A DNA stretch of 64,000 nt from Pristionchus mayeri (lineage: Eukaryota > Nematoda > Chromadorea > Rhabditida > Neodiplogasteridae). The stretch spans positions 26,514,541 to 26,578,540 of the forward strand of contig BTRK01000004.1 of assembly GCA_036245805.1 (NCBI GenBank), written 5' to 3'. Within the stretch, counting starts at the first letter, position 1. Each line of letters starts with the position of its first letter. The notes beneath the pieces were generated by a model. It saw only the letters and a program-made list of their open reading frames with translations, was not told the DNA's origin and made no database searches. The translations under genes were made by a program, and so were the position numbers. Shown here piece by piece: positions 28,601 to 42,000 of this stretch.

Positions 28601-29125
28601 CCCCTTCTCACCTGTTGGTGGCAGTAGATGGAGAAGAGGCACTGCTCACAGAAGTTGTGTCCACAGGGCAGAAGTTTGGGAGGACGAACGGAGGGACGGA
28701 AGGGCTCCAGACACACCTCAACACCCCCAATCAATACTTCTTCCACTCCTGTCATTCCTGCTGTTCCCCTAATCCCCAATGCGCGATTATTCTTGATTAT
28801 GGGGGCAAAAGAGAAGAGATGTTGTGACCTTTAGGCCCTATTAATCAACGATTAGCGACAGAGAAAAGGAAGGCTAATACGGTAATCGACCAGATGGGAT
28901 ACGGTAGCTAGAAAGACAACTCAGTATTATTCTCAAGGTATGCAGCTATGGGAGAACGGCATGATGATAACATATGTAGTTAAACTAATGTAGATTGATA
29001 TGCAAATTTTTAAGAATCATTCAACAGATTAAAAAATAAAATGTTACCTCACATCCGACGAAAGAATCTTCATTGAGGAATGAAGAAGAAGGAGAGGAGA
29101 AGAAGGAGGAAGAATCTCCCCACAT
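25638..29125 (-). CDS. RING-finger / TRIM-like E3 ubiquitin ligase candidate
   Basis: The proposed start at 29125 opens an exon ending FVGCE (29048). Splicing to the acceptor near 28751 gives C-E-V-C-LEPF and restores the first zinc ligand pair. LPCGHNFCEQCL (C-x-H-x2-C-x2-C) follows, then an exon near 28160-28067 with CPTCR completes the RING. Next come Cys-rich exons (IRCVDCGRRL, CLKCAHG, LSCLECCVDVHNGHG), suggesting a B-box-like zinc domain. A long helical region (about 27520-27250, ESEQMRAREENERLLEMAE) suggests a coiled coil. Several short exons lead to a stop at 25638. This RING-zinc-coiled-coil order resembles TRIM proteins. No PRY/SPRY, NHL or filamin domain was seen, so the subfamily is open. 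Substrate unknown. Introns contain purine-rich tandem repeats. Confidence 0.7.
26060..26190. repeat. Cluster of ACTTGG motifs
   Basis: About 130 bp of a RING-gene intron holding six ACTTGG and two inverted CCAAGT hexamers, mostly inside variants of cacttggtt and gacttggc, at irregular spacing. Confidence 0.7.
26800..27075. repeat. Purine-only tandem repeat (GAAGGAGAGAAGGGAGG family)
   Basis: About 275 bp of almost pure A/G on the plus strand. It is built from units such as gaaggagagaagggaggg with a period near 20-28 bases, inside an intron of the minus-strand RING gene (so polypyrimidine in the transcript). Confidence 0.9.
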
Positions 29126-31620
29126 CGAGAAAGAGAAGGAGATGAAGGAGGAAGATGTTGAGGAAGGAACGATCGAAGGGGCGGAGCTAGAGAGAGAGAG
29201 AGAGAGATGGAACAGTGAGGGATGGTAAAGAAGGGAAGGAAACGATTTATAGATTGAGATGACGAGAGTAATGAGAAGTGATGAGACCAGAGGGTGTGAA
29301 GAAGAGGAAGAGACTCAGTATTGATATCCGGACAATGATGGAATGAGAGAGGGGAAGGAGCTGGTAGGAAGGAATGAGCAGATGGGAGAGTGTTATTGAC
29401 ACGTTGAGATGGATTTTCCTTTGTCCGATGGTTGAATACTACTCCCTATCTAATCCATACACGATCATTCGCCCAGAGGGGAAGGAAGGGAGAGTGAGTG
29501 GATTAGATACGCCTGATCAGTCACTTCGAGATACAACCCCCCCCCCCCCCTCTCCCTCCTCTCGCAAGGGTCCCTCCCCTCTCCCATATCGGTTGCACAG
29601 TCGGGCTATGAACACAAATTGCCGCTTTGAAGTCGCCTTTCGATGAAGGAGAAGAGTTGCGCAGTCTCCGTATAATCCAGTGTTATGACTACCGATAGGG
29701 ACTTCCGAGAGTCAAGGAGATAAGGGAGTGAGAGTGTGGTAATAAGATGGATTGGAGAAGGAAGTGGGAAGGATGAAGGAATGGGAAGAGGAAAGAGAGA
29801 CAACGGGAAGGGGCACGCATCAACTGTGTATAACCCCATTTTCAGCATGGTTCTTTAGTTGTTCAGAGGAAGTTTGAAGTCCTTCGAAGGATCCTCTGAA
29901 TCCTCTGATGGAGTAATCAGCCTGCTGCTGGAAGACTCAATCTGCCTTGACATGTCAAGTGTTCCTTCCTTTGATCTCTCTATCGGCTACTCTTCCCATT
30001 GTCTACAAGTAGATACCAAACACACACAACTTCTCAGTGGGAGAGGGTCAAGCGAGAAAGAGATCACTTCGAATGGTCAGAATGTGAGAAAAGAGGAGTG
30101 AAGGGATAGTATTGTAAAGATCACAATCTCACACTGAAGAGATCATAAAAGTGTTGCGATTGCTCCAGAGAGAGGCAGAACGGATATGAGGGTGGTGAGG
30201 GAGTATTGGAAGTGAATTGAAAATGAGAAACGCCTCTTTGTTCCGCCTTGATCGGCAACAATTTGAGTGTTCTCATTAGGGATGTGAGGCGATGAAGAAA
30301 GAGATGGTTGTTTGAATGAGATGAAGAGAGGAAGAGAGGAGAGAAGGAGAGAAGGAGAAGGAGAAGGAGAAGGAGAGAAGGAGAAGCAGAAGCAGAAGGA
30401 GAGAAGGAGAAGGAGAAGCAGAAGGAGAGAAGGAAGAATGAGGGAGAAGTGGACAACTATTGTCTCCTTCGCACCTCGAAACAAACAGATCATTCGAGGG
30501 ATAAAGGAGAGCCTCCATTCTACCAGATGGGCTATCGAAGTGATTAGATAGAGGGAGATGGAGGTTATCAGAGGAGAGAAAGGAGAAGGGGAATTAGGGG
30601 GGAAGGACCTTCAGAATGATGTCAGTGGGGATCCTTCCATTCTCTGGCAGATCGCGCAATCCAGTGGATGGCAGTCATCTTTCCATTATGGAGATTCAAG
30701 TGGATTAAGAGGGGAAGTTGTTGAGAAAACAGAGGAGACAATGGGAAGGAGAGATAGGCAGGAAGCGAGATAAAGAGAGGTTTCGTGAAGGAAAGGAATC
30801 TTCTATCACTTCCCCCCCTATTATTCCACCCCATATTTATTGCAGAGGTCAACGGAAGGGGGAGAACGGAATACCGCATGGGAAAATGGAGATTCGAGTG
30901 GGGTCAATCTATTCATTCTCGAAACGGAGACGAGCATTGAATGTGACACTTGTCAGTAGCTGCATATTCTATCTCCCCCTTCCTTCGTTCCTAAGGTGGT
31001 CGAAAAAGTGAGAATTCTGGTCTTTAGACAAATGGACGCCGAAGGGAATGATGACATAATGTGATGGAATATGCCCATTCTGAATGAGATCAGAGACATA
31101 AACTTTGAATCGGAAACAAAAGTTGAAAGGAGATTCGAGTGAATTGGGGAGCAAATCGGAAGTGAGGAGGGGGTTTAATGGGGGAGAGAGAAGGAAAGAC
31201 AAGGAATGCTCTGATTGTGCACCGATCGAGAGTAATTGGGAGGGTTTATTCACTCTTTTATCGAGATCCACTCCCCATCCACCTTCCCTTCCAAAGGGAA
31301 AATCACAGAGTAACTGTAGGCTATCTAAACTATTGTAAAGGCGTATTTGGGATAGGGTCGATTAATCATCTCTAGCGAGAAAAAGTGATGAAAGGAGGAT
31401 ATGAAAGAAGATTTGGATGTCACGGGGGATGCACTTTTTACCCTTCCAGGCACTGAGAACGTGATCAATGACCATTCATAGAGGGATACAATTGAGACTC
31501 GTGTGGATTCCTTGAGACTACGGTATTTCCTGAGGGCTTCAACGGGAATTATTGATTGAAATCGATTGAGCGCGTATTTACACCCGAGTGTCTCTTCTTT
31601 GCCTAATCAAATGAAGGGAT
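29126..31620. other. Spacer between RING gene and 7TM receptor gene
   Basis: No gene recognised. It contains a C run near 29537, a GAGAAG-type purine repeat at 30335-30435 and scattered purine-rich sequence. Upstream exons or the promoter of the RING gene, and the 3' UTR of the receptor gene, may lie here. Confidence 0.45.
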
Positions 31621-33793
31621 TCAGATCAGTTCAGATTTGTGATTGTGAGAGGGGAAGAAAATGCATCGTATGTGTGATCTCATCATTCCATTCGTGGCGA
31701 AGTAGACGGGAAGACGAAGAGCCGTAGCAGAGACAGCCAGGATGGAAGAGAGGTCGGAGAAGAATCTGAAGAGAGAGAGAGAGAGGGGGGATTCATGAAG
31801 AGTCCCAGTCCCCAGTGGGAATATCCACCGAGTCACCATTATATTCACATCTATTTCTATTCTGGCCGATGAGAATTTCCCACTCTTTCAATTTATCTTG
31901 ACTTCGCTGACGAATCGAGGTCAATTTCCCTCATCAATTCAAGCTGTCCATCAAGGAAGTTCACGAAGGTTTCAGAGGGGGAGGGTGGAGGGAGAGGGGG
32001 GGGGAGGGGAAGGGGGATGGGAGGGAGGGGGAACTTACGTGTACCACTCCGAGTACTGGAGAGTGAGATCATTGGCGATGAACTCGACGACAGTGATACA
32101 GAGATGGAGAGTATTCGTGAGGAGATAAGTAGAGACCAGGGCGATCAGAGTGCGAGATGCATCCTGGAGGGAGAGAGAGAGGGGGGGAGGGAGGGGAGGG
32201 GGGAGCCTCACCTTCAGAGACGAGCTATTCCTCATCCTCGGATGGTCCATCAGAGGGGGAGACTGCAATTGAATAAAGAGATCTCACCCGTTCGTCTCTT
32301 CTTCTCCTCTTAGATAATCATCACACTGACAGATGTTTTAGCGACCGATCATTTTTTACAAACTCTTTACACTTATCTACGAGTTGAATCGGGGTTTTGT
32401 TCTCTGCCATATGGGAGGTCCCTTTACCCTCGTTTTGAAATGAGAACACCCTCCCTTTGTTCTTCGGGCATTCATCATCTGAATACTAGAGCGAATTGAG
32501 ATAGGGAAAGGAAGGAGAAAGAGAGAGAGAGGGGGGGAGGGGGAGGGGGGCTGACCTCGATGAGGACATCCGGACGACGTTGACGACTCAGATTCTGAAG
32601 TGATTCCATAGACGAGAGAGAGAGAGGGAGAGAGAGAGAACGGGTGTGCGCGCCCAAGTTAAAATTGAGTACAAAAGTGGTGAAGTTGCCCCTTAGATTG
32701 ATTCGAACTTGGTGCATCACTCTTGTACTTGATTCGAAGATGGGCTCGCCAGATGAAGACTCACATGGACAGCAGCCAGATTGAAGAGGAGAAGGAGGAG
32801 GAAGGGAAGGAAGACATTCACGATGTTACGAGTGTAGAACATATACACTTGACTGTAGAATTCACTGCAAGGAATGAGTAGGAAGGAGAGGACAAAGGAA
32901 TAGGAAGAGGAGATCTCCTTCCTTCCTTTCCCAGTTCATCCCAGTTTGCATAATCTCCGATAGGAAGAAAAGGAAGGGCATTTCGGAAACGTTCCCTACT
33001 CATTTTTTTCTTCGCCACTCTCAATCTCTTCTCATCTAACGAAATTTGTTGAATATTTCATCGAGTGCAACGTCTTCTCCAGATCTTCGACTTCATTCTG
33101 TGAATACGAAAAGAGAAAGAGACGATTTGATTCCACCAAAGTGAGTTGAAACCTCAACGCGCGTCCTTCCTTCTCAAGTGCACAAATGCTAACGAATAAT
33201 TGAATAAGCGATAGCTAGATTGTTCCTCCACTCCCCTAACTGCATACTACACTCTCAAGAATTCTTCCCTTCAAGATGAACATCGAATACTGAGAGAGTC
33301 GGACCACTTTCTGACTCTGCAATTTTTTTCTCTCGATCGATGGATACATATCTGGGAGGAATGGGAAGTGCCTCTCCCTCTCCGTCTCTCCATCCTCTGC
33401 ATCATTCTCCTCCTTCTCCATTCCTTCTAATCACCAGGTATTCAGAGGAGATTCGACACTCTTTCTCTTTCGGAAATTCCACCATGCAATTATAGATGCT
33501 CGCCACTAAACGAAACGATGCTATATTTCAGCTCAAGACAGGTAATCTTCCTACCGTAATCTAGAAATGTTTCAACAGCTGCAATTAAATCCATGTGAAA
33601 TATCATCTCTCCAAAATTGCATTTACTTCTTGGAATAATTATTGTGCGTATTAATTGGATATTCGAGGTAGAGAGAGGGGATTGGTTGTCACTACTCTTC
33701 CTAATGATCCCCCTCGGGAAGAAAGCAGATTCATCTCTTCTCCACCCCCCACTGGGAATGGAAGTCGTAAGGAGGTAATGAGACCGTCTCTCT

Positions 33794-33864
<71 letters not shown>

Positions 33865-35547
33865 CGAATGAATAGTTAATGCATCATCGCATTCAAAGCA
33901 CTTTTGATTGGAACAAAGTGAGGCGTGAGCATAAGTGAGTGTATGAGAATGGGTGTTCCTCTGACCTCTTGGTCACATTCGTCCTCTCGATATCCTTGTA
34001 ACTGAAGGTCCCTTCACACTCTTCATACACCACCTTCTCCACTTCGATGTAGAATGGAAGCTGAAAGGGACGAGAGTGCTCTCCCCAGTCCATTCCCTCT
34101 CTTGGTGAGACTACTCGAGAAAAAGGGACTACCTTAGTCAAACACCCGATCATCACTGCACACGAAATGGCCAGGAATCGATCTCGACTCTGCAAGAGAT
34201 CCATCTTCCCTTCATCTTCAAGAGAGACGAACTCTGAATTTCCTCCCGATCGAAGTCATGTATCGATCGAGGGAAGCTGCCACTATGAAGTACACGGAGG
34301 AGGCGATCACTGTCTGCAGAGACAGGGAGTAGAGGAGGGAGAGGGGGAGGAGGGGGGGGAGGGGGGGGAGGGAGGGGGGACACTCACCTGTCCGATGGCA
34401 GATACACTGCGCACGTAGTCATCTGGAAGGGGCCATTGGGTGGATCAAGAGGGGGGATGGTCAACTCACGCCACAGCAGATACGCAGAGTAGTTCCCGAA
34501 GTACTCCCATACCAGTTTGATGATGAAGACCAACTGGAAGAAAGAAGGATCAACGGAGTTGAATGTCTTCCTCTTACAAGGCGTCCACACGTGGATGCGG
34601 TAACAGATATGAACGGGAAATCTATCATTTGAAAGAATATTAAAAGTTAGTGAGAGTGCACATATAGTTCCCTCTCTCGATAGCCCCTTCATTCCCCCTA
34701 CCGTTGCCCACTCATCCATCCATGCAATTCCAATGACATCTCAGTCCTTCTCACCATCCCTTCCATTCATATATTGGCTACTCTCGGAGAGGGGGAAGTT
34801 TCCATCTCCTTCCACGGATCTCAACTCTCCAGCAGTTGAGATCCGGAAGGATCTCAACTGCTCAACTCTCCAGAAGGAAGCTCTCCTTCTGGCAGACTGA
34901 CCTACCCTCCTCCTCTTTATGTCCTTATTCGACGTCACTTGAGTGTACATGCTTCCCTTCAGAATTAGTAATAACTAGCTCCACTCATCCCTCTCATTCT
35001 TTGATACTCCTCTCCCCTCCCTCTCCATTCATTCGCTGATGGAATCGCACTCTCTCTTTCTCGCTCATAATCTGGACAGTTAGAAAATAAAAATGATTCT
35101 GGCATGAAAAATAAGAGTCCCTGCAGACTCGGTGATAAAAATATGACGCGCCAGAATAATAATTGATGAAGTGAATAGAAGACTGAGGAGGAGAAGGTTA
35201 GAAGATAAAGATAAGGTTATGAATGGAAAGAAGATGAGGGATAACTGACGATGAAGCAGATTTCGACTGCAATGTCGAAGCAGGCGAGAAAGACCAGATA
35301 GATCTGGAAGGGAGGAGGAGGGATTGGTAGAGGGAGAATGGCACCCACCAAGTTGGTATCGCGGATGCGAAGACGAGAGAATACGAAGAGGAGAGCAGTG
35401 TTGAGAATGATGCCTGAAGGGAGTGATTGCCCTCCGAAGGGAGTGTTCCTCTCTCACCCACAGTGCAGATCACCCCTCCGATGCCCATGATCATCACCAA
35501 CTTGGCGACGTCTGCTGCTGAGAAGGGCTGCAACCAGAGGAAACCAT
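31621..35547 (-). CDS. 7TM receptor, neuropeptide (FMRFamide-receptor-like) type
   Basis: Minus-strand exons together give a seven-helix receptor. TM1 is KLVMIMGIGGVICTVG joined to IILNTALLFVFSRLR. TM2 is YLVFLACFDIAVEICFI. Next come VFIIKLVWEYFGNYSAYLLW and a TM3 ending IVAASLDRYM, with DRY in the usual place (about 34275). TM4 contains FLAISCAVMIGCLTK, TM5 FYTRNIVNVFLPFLL and TM6 ALVSTYLLTNTLHLCITVVE. TM7 ends LRLPVYFATNGMMR, a form seen in nematode FMRFamide/myosuppressin-type receptors in place of NPxxY. The stop is at 31621. The first exon is uncertain: an in-frame ATG lies at 35547, but a good acceptor at 35528 suggests a missing upstream exon. Ligand not predictable. Plasma membrane, G-protein signalling is the expected role. 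Confidence 0.75.
33803..33860. repeat. (CT)n microsatellite
   Basis: About 27 uninterrupted CT units after a short C run, in an intron of the receptor gene. Confidence 0.95.
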
Positions 35548-36062
35548 GCATATAAATAACTTTATTCATTGTTGAAACCTATGTAGACGAATGAAAGCTC
35601 GTAAACTAGAAAGGTGAAATATAAGTTAGAACAGCAACGTACTGTAGATTGCAATATCGGAAATCTAACCTCGGGTATCCATTTTAAACATTTATTTTCC
35701 TCTACGAAACCCATGAAGCAAGGGATGAAAAGGAAGAGTGAAGAGAAGACAGACAGGGGAGTTGATAGAAGGGGAGGAGACTGCAGAAGGAATGAGGCGG
35801 AGAGAAGAGCATTCAGACTCCACCCATGCCCACTCATTCAAACACTCAAATCACAACCATCATTTATACGTATCGAATAAGTACAATGGCGTTGGAGATA
35901 AGAGCATGATAACCAGATAGTCGACAGATAAATTACAGCAAGGAATGGGTTAGATGACTAGCGAGTGTAATGTGACAATTTCGAATTAAACCAAACACGG
36001 GAAAATAAATACATTTCTTTGATGAGATAATAGACACGATGCACAAACGAGTGTGAGTTCTT

Positions 36063-39000
36063 CTAAATTCTTCTGTAAATGATGAAGAAGAATGAGAATA
36101 CGAGGAATGCGCCCACTCCCATCAACAGCAGTCGATTGCGGACTACTCTCCTGATCATCTCATTCAGTAGTCTACTCGATCTTCCCAAGTCTGAGTCTGC
36201 CTCCCGCATCCTGCAATTTCCATCCCTCCCCCTCTTCACTCCTCCATCAAGGCATCTCCTACATCCAAACCCATTCCATCCCATCTCTCACCTGTTTCTC
36301 GCTCGATTGATAGTTTCACGCTGTGCTCCGAGATTTCCGAGGACTTCAGCTCCGATCTGCAATCAGAATATCTCAATTGCATTCAAATGTGTGTCTCGAG
36401 TGCTCGAGTCAATACTGTCACTCCCTTTGATACTTTCTCCTTCCCTCCATCGAATTTCTCACCATTTAGAATTAAGTTCACACCCCCGGGAGGCACTATG
36501 TGTTCCCCCACTTGTCAGTAATCAGAGTGACCAGTAATAGAATTTTCCATAATAAGGGGGAATTCAATTACCCGTCCCGTTCATTGTACTCATATTATAT
36601 CTTCCAGCACATCTGGTATATCCTTCCCTTCTTCCTTCTTCCACACCCATCCCTTCACTACTACCCCCCCCCCCCCCCTCATCTATCCGCAGCTTCTAAC
36701 CATCCATTTATCCGTCTGAATCAAATAAATCAGCATCCGACAATTTATGCGATCGAATATCGTCAAAAATCCATTATATGAAAGTGAATGGATATTCTCA
36801 TTGCATCAGCTAGAAAATTCAGAGAACACAAAAAAAGCCTTCAATTAGTGAAGACAATAGTGCTTCGCGGTTCTCGAAATACAATCTCTTAAGAGCTCTT
36901 CCCTCGAGTCTCCGTGAATAATCGGGAGATTGGGGGGAACTCTCCCATGATTTCATTGCACCCTCTCCAATCCATTACTTCTCTCCCGCTCTCAAAACAG
37001 TCTCCACTACGCGAAAGGATGCGAGGAAGAAAAGACAGACAAACCCTCTCCCGAGACTCATCTCAGAACAGGCAGAACCATCGAGAGAGGGGAGACAACA
37101 GTGGGGGGGGGGGGGGGGGAGACATCCCTGTTGAGATGAGGATGAAGAGAGTGCACAATGAATGATGTGAGAAGAGGGGAGAAAGGGAAGAGAAAAGACT
37201 ACGATAGACAGAGGGATCACGGTTATTATGGGAATGGAGATGGAGGGAAGACCCGAAAGGACTAACTACCTACAGGAAGGAAAGAAGACCCAAGGGAAGA
37301 GAATATAAGGAAAATGAACACTCGGATAGTCATTTCGAAAAATAGAAGGTTTGTTCCACCCCCCCCCCCCCCCAAACAACATGTTCTTAAACAGCAACTG
37401 ATGTCACGGAAAGAGGGGGGGGGGTCCAGTTCTACCTTCTTTCGAACTGCTAGTTTTCCAGAGAAAATTATCCACTATTATGGTAGCATTCTGAATAGAG
37501 TTGGGTTATGTAAGGTATGCGTGTTTTGAATGAACGGCGAGATGTAGAGACAGAAGTATGGAGGGAAACCATTCCATTCAAATTGTAGTCTCTCCGACTA
37601 TCTCTTCAGCGACTGTATGAGTGACTATCTGAGAGGACTGACCTCAGGCCGTACAGAAAAAAAATGAAATTTCATGTAAATATGGTTCTAGGGGTAACTT
37701 TTCACGTAGAGTTCGAAAATCCGCCTTAGGAAGCCGTATCTCTCACCCCTCATTTCTTGTTCTGTGCTGAACTTGAGGGGTCGGTTTTTCTAACTTTTGA
37801 ACGGCGCATCCAAACCCCTTACATTTATAGTAATCCTGAAAGATCTCGACGAGATAAGCATTTTTACTGTTGGAAGTGACAGGCTAGCTCATCTGTGAAA
37901 AAAGTTGAGGCCATTTGAATTATTTAAATTTGTATTGTGAGAACAGTTTTTCCGGGGTGCATTTTAAAGTATGTTCATTCGATTCCCCGTGAAAAGTTAC
38001 CCCTAGGACCAAACTTTCAGTCATAAATTGGCGAACCATTGATATTTCCCGAATTTCGGAAAAGGGAAGTATGGTGAATCAGTGAATTTCGAAAATCTCG
38101 TACATTTGCGATTTCAAAATTTTAGCGATGAGGAAATGTTCTCAATACTGTACTTCAACTTTTTATGCATAATTAGAGAGTGTTCTCTCCAATAAACATG
38201 ACTTACGACATCAAAAATTCATTTTTTTTCCGTAATATGGTGTATAAACTCTACACAAAAATACACACCTCTTCCCTTTTCAAAATTTCCGAAATTTTCG
38301 ATATTTGAAAATTTCGATTTTTGAAAAATTGTTCAAACGGTCGCTTTTCCATACGTATATGATTCCTGAGGTTACGAAAATATTAATTGCAGCAATATCT
38401 AATCAGAATTCTCAAAATTAACTACCAAATTGAATTTAATTATTTTCGGACACCTTCTTCTACCCATATTCGGGCGTCAATAACTATAGCCCCGATATAT
38501 TGGAGGAGGGCTGTTCCACCAATTTTCACTCTTGTCGAGGCATACTACAACATGACTACAGATAAAGAGTCAAGCGGACTCGAAATGTTGAGTTTGCAAC
38601 GTGAAAATGTGAGAAATTGTGAATTGAAAAAAAATGAATTTTTGATGTCGTAAGTCATGTTTATTGGAGAGAACACTCTCTAATTATGCATAAAAAGTTG
38701 AAGTACAGTATTGAGAACATTTTCTAATTGATAAAATTTTGAAATCGCAAATGTACGAGATTTTCGAAATTCACTGATTCACCATACTTCCCTTTTCCGA
38801 ATTTCGGGAAATATCAATGGTTCGCCAATTTATGACTGAAAGTTTGGTCCTAGGGGTAACTTTTCACGGGGAATCGAATGAACATACTTTAAAATGCACC
38901 CCGGAAAAACTGTTCTCACAATACAAATTTAAATTATTCAAATGGCCTCAACTTTTTTCACAGATGAGCTAGCCTGTCACTTCCAACAGTAAAAATGCTT

Positions 39001-42000
39001 ATCTCGTCGAGATCTTTCAGGATTACTATAAATGTAAGGGGTTTGGATGCGCCGTTCAAAAGTTAGAAAAAACGACCCCTCAAGTTCAGCACAGAACAAG
39101 AAATGAGGGGTGAGAGATACGGCTTCCTAAGGCGGATTTTCGAACTCTACGTGAAAAGTTACCCCTAGAACCATATTTACATGAAATTTCATTTTTTTCT
39201 GTACGGCTCATAGGTACAATAGCTCAATTCTCTCAGATAGTCACTCATATCGCGAATCCCATTCATGTGGTGAGACACAACGGGTGAATATTAGAAATGG
39301 AGTGAACGAAAGCTATTAACTGTATTGCATTGCGCATACATACTTCATATAAATGGAAAATGTCTAGCTAGTAAATCAAACGAAAAAAATAAGTGAGAAT
39401 GAGGTAGGAACATGCAGAATAAAGCAGTGATCATTCAAATTAAAGTTGTTATTCAGGTAGAATTCATTTTGAATCTCATATGTATTTCCAAGATGGAAAT
39501 GTTCCAGAAAAACTAATACTACCAAAATAGGGAACCCAACGTAAAACTTTAAACCTAAAGAATAACCAACCTTCCGTGGGAAGGTGGCGTATCCTGGCTT
39601 TGCAAGCAAAGTCAACAGCTAAGTGAATTTTGGCAAATTCTCAAATCAATAAAAGGAGTGAGATCTTACTATTCAAAACAATCAGTTCAATAAAAGTCCC
39701 GGAATCAAAAGCCAAAATTTGTTCTATATTTTCATGCGTAAATATTTTAAAATTCGTACCTTAATTGTTCAGATTTCCGAAATCTCAGAAAATATAGAGC
39801 CAATTTTGGCTTTTGATTCCGGGACTTTTCTTGAACTGATTGTTTTGAATAGTAAGATCTCACTCCTTTTATTGATTTGAGAATTTGCCAATATTCACTT
39901 AGCTGTTGACTTTGCTTGCAAAGCCAGGATACGCCACCTTCCCACGGAAGGTGGATCTCGGGACTTTTATTGACGCGGAGCGATTGATTTTTTAAATCTT
40001 CCCCGCCATATCCAACTAGACCGCGCAGTCTTCAAGACATAGCCGTTGGCCGTGTTACTGGTACTTGACAGGTGAGTGAGTGAGGGAGCGTAAATCGACT
40101 GGTTTAAGAACGAAAGTATCGGTCCCTGATTGAAAATCGCCGACCAAAACATCGTAATATCCATATAAAGTAGCTTAAGTCGGAAGCTTTCAACTCCCTC
40201 CTCCTCACCCTCCTCACCCAGACGGTACAACAGTGAAAGTGCCTGTTCGACCCCAACCAATGATTCCACCAGGGGTAATTTCACCCGCTGATTCCGAAAA
40301 TGATACTAGTTTTACATTAATTTCAACTTTGTATTTCATAGTAAGCAGAGTGTTGACATCTTGAGACGACTCGAGAGAGGGAGGCGCGGGGGAGGGAGGG
40401 AGGAGGGGGAGGCAGAGGGATAAATTCGCGCGGGAAAATGTTTGAAAGGCGTCAGCGCCTACAGATGGAAACCAATGTTTTTGAAATTAAGCTCATTGGA
40501 TTCGCCGTGTCAATATTAGTCTACTGTAGACCGTTAGAAACTTGGATTTTCCATTGAGAGCTTGGCTAGCCGAAAATGTGGCCGCACCGCCAAAGGGGTC
40601 AAAATTTCGAACTTTGAAGGCACTTTTCGCACCTTTGCAGTGGGAATTTCACAATTCTGAAAAGTCTCTAGGCGGGCAACCGTGTACGCTCTATCGAATG
40701 AACTATAGCACGTCTCTGTACGATGCTCGCGCCACCAACTCGAAAATCCGGGACGCCGCGAAACCGACAAAAATCGGAGTCAGCCTGATGCACTTCCGGT
40801 TGAGAAAGAGACTTTAAATTTCGGATTTAGCATCCCCTAGGTTCCCAACTAAGATCCCCAAAAGCTGGATACTTTGATTTGAGTTTGAAGGGTAGTCGGT
40901 ACCCTACCCTCTCAGGAGCCTTTCCGACCGTGGGAATTTCTCGTTTTCCGGCCAAAATTGCAAAAATTACAGAGCTCGGAAGTTTTGGACGATGACTTAT
41001 GATCGATACTGTATGATAACTCATAGACCAAATTCAACACAGCACCACGCACTGTATTCGCGCCGGGGCTAAGCTTCATTAGAATTTCATTAAACTTATT
41101 TCAAAGAGTTTCATACTTTTTATGATTCTCTACTTTACCCATAGGGCTGTGGTGCAAGCGTTTCAGCAGTTCGCGCGGTCTGGTTCGATCAGTTCAGCGA
41201 GTCACTTATACAAAATTTCTAAATATTTTGGTTTTAGTTTCTTGTTTGCATTTCAGAGAGCACATACTTTTCATCAATAAATGACATAGCACGGGTCTTC
41301 TGTAAGAATGCAGGAACGTCTGCCACCAGAAAAAAGTGATAGTCACGGATTCCGTTCAAACTTGTTTATTGATACTATTGGGGGTCCGAAGAAGTCCTAT
41401 CCACTTGGTTTGGTCAAATTTGCTTATTATCGATTTTTTTTATCTACCGGCTCGAAGTACTATAAATCGGTCAATTTTGGTCGTACAGCGAACTTTTTTT
41501 TAGCATTTTGCTCGTCTCGACGAGTCCTACAAATATGTCTTTAGTGTTCCTTACCAAAAACGTCAGCATTGTGGTCATTTTCTCGAAAAACCGATTTTTC
41601 GATCTAGAATATCGATTTTTCTCGTCAGCCATATGAAATGTTCCTCGTTTTTATTTCAAAAATGGATTGTACGAACAAAATTAGTGAGGGTTTATGTTGA
41701 ACACAACACTTTCCATATTTCGTTCCCCGGGATATCGTTTTAGTAAGTAGGTTCCGGAACATAGTTGCTTTTTTTTTGCAAAATTCACATTTTTGTTCAT
41801 ATCTCTTTTCAAAATTGTCTTCTCGCTAAAGTAAAGAGTGAATTCGAAAGCTCTCGAAGATTCCGACAAAACATTCTCTGAGGATATAAGCGCTAAGTTT
41901 GCTCGTTTTCGAGTTATTTGCGAAAAAAACAAATATAAAGGGCAAAGGTGAACGGCTGTTCGTGTGAGTGCTTGAAAAACGAAAGTCAAGCACTCACACG

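Noticed and set aside
40534..40817. Overlapping ORFs on both strands in VTI1 intron 5
   Set aside because: No homology pattern or splice context; overlap on both strands suggests chance.
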